DNA of 64,000 bases from Roseovarius amoyensis (GTDB lineage Bacteria; Pseudomonadota; Alphaproteobacteria; Rhodobacterales; Rhodobacteraceae), in contig NZ_QITQ01000003.1 in NCBI RefSeq assembly GCF_003260265.1, forward strand, positions 124,001-188,000, in the 5' to 3' direction. A model generated the notes under the pieces. The model saw nothing but the letters and a program-made list of their open reading frames with translations. It was not told the origin of the DNA and did not search any database. This document shows positions 62,505 to 64,000 of this stretch, piece after piece. Within the stretch, counting starts at the first letter, position 1, and the number at the start of each line of letters is the position of its first letter. The position numbers were made by a program, and so were the translations under genes.

Positions 62505-62942
62505 TCATACTGGTTGCCCGCCTTTGCGGCAGCGCCCGTCGGGATGGTCCGAGGCGCTCGCCACACCCGTTCCTCTGGCGCGCACCTCGCCATCGGCAGC
62601 GATCAGAACCCGGCTGCCGTCATGCATGATATAGATGCGCGCGGCATTGTCCTTGCGCACCTCCGTCCGGCGCGCCACTCTCTTGCTGGCCTCCAGGGCC
62701 ACAACCTCGGCGCGCGAGCCTTCACCCCGACGCTGCAGTACGAACTGCCACGGCATGCCGCCGGGTTCTTCGTGTTCCAGCGTGCAATCCCAGATGAAGT
62801 TGTTCCCCAGCCCGGCGACCATGTTGGCATGCGCTGTTCTGGACGCGGCCGCCTCGGCCACCGGGTCGGCTCCGCCGCCGCCGCAGCCGGCCAGTGCCAG
62901 CGGTGCGGCCAGCGTCACCAGCCCTGCGATAATCTTGCGCAT
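62505..62942 (-). CDS. Hypothetical lipoprotein within the liv operon
   Basis: This 145-residue protein has a lipoprotein signal with lipobox LALAGC (Cys near residue 19), a Gly/Ala linker, and a small domain (about 45-125: NFIWDCTLEHEEPGGMPWQFVLQRRG). ATG 62942 was chosen because GGGAGG lies nine bases upstream; ATG 62951, overlapping the livF stop, has the same sequence directly adjacent. It sits between livF and livH and is probably co-transcribed. Not a typical Liv solute-binding protein, which would be much larger. Confidence 0.72.
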   Translation of the reverse strand: MRKIIAGLVTLAAPLALAGCGGGGADPVAEAAASRTAHANMVAGLGNNFIWDCTLEHEEPGGMPWQFVLQRRGEGSRAEVVALEASKRVARRTEVRKDNAARIYIMHDGSRVLIAADGEVRARGTGVASASDHPDGRCRKGGQPV

Positions 62943-62947
62943 GGTTC

Positions 62948-63664
62948 TCATCCTCCCAGAAAACTTCGCCGTACCTCGGGATCGGCCAGCAATTCCTTGC
63001 CGGTCCCGGTATAGGCGTTGGCGCCCTGCACCAGAACATAGCCGCGATCGGCGATCTCCAGCGCCTGGCGGGCGTTTTGTTCGACCATCAGGATCGGGAT
63101 GCCGGTGCGGCTGACCTCGATGATCCGGTCGAAAAGCTCGTCCATCACGATCGGGCTGACCCCGGCGGTGGGTTCGTCCAGCATCAGCACCTTGGGCTCG
63201 GTCATCAGGGCGCGACCCACGGCCACCTGCTGGCGCTGTCCGCCCGACAATTCACCCGCCGGCTGGCGGCGCTTTTCGCGCAGGATCGGAAAGAGATCAT
63301 AGACCTGTTCCATCGTGCCCGAAATATCGTCCTCGCGGATAAAGGCACCCATCTCGAGGTTTTCCTCGACCGTCATCGAGGTAAAGATGTTGCCGTTCTG
63401 CGGGACAAAGCCCATGCCCTTGCGCACCCGCGCCTGGGGGCTGAGCGCGGTGATGTCCTCGCCGTCCAGCAGCACACGCCCCTTGCGCAGGTTCAGCATG
63501 CCGAACACCGCCTTCATCGCTGTCGATTTCCCGGCGCCGTTGGGGCCCACGATCACGGCGATCTGGCCGCGTTCGACGGCGATGGTGCAGTCATGCAGGA
63601 TGTCCGGCCCGGACTTGCCGTAACCGCCGGTCATCCCTTCGCCGATCAGGAATGGCTCAGACAT
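62948..63664 (-). CDS. livF: Branched-chain amino acid ABC transporter ATPase LivF
   Basis: This 238-residue ATPase has Walker A GPNGAGKST, the LivF-type loop FVPQNGNIFTSMTVEENLEMG, signature LSGGQRQQVAVGRALM, Walker B VLMLDEPTAGVSP and the H-loop-like region before MVEQNARQALEIADRGYVLVQG. ATG 63664 begins the conserved MSEPFLIGEGMTGGYG. It follows livG after about 100 bp that contain the Rhodobacteraceae tail repeat. Confidence 0.94.
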   Translation of the reverse strand: MSEPFLIGEGMTGGYGKSGPDILHDCTIAVERGQIAVIVGPNGAGKSTAMKAVFGMLNLRKGRVLLDGEDITALSPQARVRKGMGFVPQNGNIFTSMTVEENLEMGAFIREDDISGTMEQVYDLFPILREKRRQPAGELSGGQRQQVAVGRALMTEPKVLMLDEPTAGVSPIVMDELFDRIIEVSRTGIPILMVEQNARQALEIADRGYVLVQGANAYTGTGKELLADPEVRRSFLGG

Positions 63665-63683
63665 GGGCGCGCGCCCCCGCTGC

Positions 63684-63712
63684 TTCTTTCTGGTCAGAAA
63701 TACCCCGGGGGG
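63684..63712 (-). repeat. Rhodobacteraceae-type intergenic tail motif, copy 2
   Basis: Read on the minus strand it is GGGGTATTTCTGACCAGAAA followed by GAAG. It closely resembles the plus-strand GGGGGTATTTTCAACCAAAA at 4064-4083 plus AGAA after it, just beyond dxs. Both lie in intergenic DNA next to coding ends and are preceded by a GC-rich stem. Such sequences are, from memory, common between roseobacter genes. Confidence 0.5.
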
Positions 63713-63766
63713 GCCGCCCGGCACGGGCGGCGGGGGCAGAGCCCCCGAATGCTGCGGCTGCTTCCA

Positions 63767-64000
63767 TCATGCGCCTGCCAGCTCCTTGTTCTTCAGGCCG
63801 GTGCCAAGATAGGCCTCGATGACGTGCTCGTTGGCCTTGATCTCGTCCAGCGTGCCCTCGGCCAGAACCTTGCCCTCGGCCATGCAGATGACCGGGTCGC
63901 AGATGCGGCCGATAAAATCCATGTCGTGTTCGATCACCACGAAGGTATAGCCGCGTTCCTTGTTAAGCTGCACGATGGCGTCGGCGATGGTGTTCAAAAG
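63767..64000 (-). CDS. livG: Branched-chain amino acid ABC transporter ATPase LivG (partial)
   Basis: Only the C-terminal 77 residues are in the window; the gene continues beyond 64000. It contains the region after Walker B with VVIEHDMDFIGRICDPVICMAEGKVLAEGTLDEIKANEHVIEAYLG, including the H-loop His of EHDM and the LivG-specific tail. It is followed by livF on the same strand. The 102-bp gap 63665-63766 holds the GC-rich tail repeat and no ORF. Confidence 0.9.
   Translation of the reverse strand, partial: LLNTIADAIVQLNKERGYTFVVIEHDMDFIGRICDPVICMAEGKVLAEGTLDEIKANEHVIEAYLGTGLKNKELAGA

Overview
The window is high-GC DNA from an alphaproteobacterium, almost certainly a marine Rhodobacteraceae/Roseobacter-group denitrifier. 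This is inferred from the xseB-ispA-dxs block, the nirI-nirSECF(DL)GHJN d1-heme cluster in its Paracoccus-like form, the methyl-tetrahydrofolate gene trio, FNR/NNR-type boxes and a characteristic intergenic tail motif. I saw no rRNA, tRNA, CRISPR array, transposase or prophage.

Layout. 1-8760 is housekeeping: a partial APH-type kinase, xseB-ispA-dxs, a methyl-THF trio, a Ppx/GppA phosphatase, RlmE and a small hypothetical. 8882-26714 is the denitrification island. It holds a qNor-family gene with the active-site substitutions expected of a nitric oxide dismutase, a divergent sterol-desaturase-like hydroxylase, nirX (ApbE), a CbiX-type chelatase, the nirSECF(DL)GHJN operon (minus strand), divergent nirI, a DUF4202 gene and an NNR/DNR-like CRP/FNR regulator. 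26846-31269 is an RND efflux pair. 31344-38096 is a bacteriohemerythrin followed by a heme-copper cluster that fits an sNOR-type NO reductase: a CuA subunit, a subunit I without the usual active-site tyrosine, CyoE, SenC and a cytochrome b-ferredoxin-MvhD fusion. 38693-39934 holds a di-iron repair protein and an FNR-like regulator. 40046-44247 is a second RND pair. 44399-59626 is a surface polysaccharide locus: flippase, chain-length protein, ligase, glycosyltransferases, deacetylase, glycoside hydrolase, phosphoglycosyl transferase and two sulfotransferases. 59640-59819 is a Flp-pilin-like peptide. 60032-64000 is a branched-chain amino acid ABC transporter (livM, livH, a lipoprotein, livF, partial livG).

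How it works together. NirS (cytochrome cd1) reduces nitrite to NO. NirE-C-F-DL-G-H-J-N and probably the CbiX protein build its d1 heme. NirI, a NosR-like protein with a predicted covalent FMN, and NirX, its flavin transferase, support expression or electron supply. Two different NO-consuming enzymes flank the nir cluster: the Nod-like protein (predicted 2 NO to N2 + O2) and the sNOR-like oxidase homologue (2 NO to N2O). No norCB or nosZ lies in the window. Three FNR/NNR palindromes sit in front of nirS/nirI, the sNOR operon and the FNR-like gene, so much of the region should respond to low oxygen and NO.

The strongest candidate for a new system is the nod-like gene at 8882-11257 with its O2-using divergent neighbour and the linked sNOR operon. 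All calls were made by reading the sequence; no search was run.
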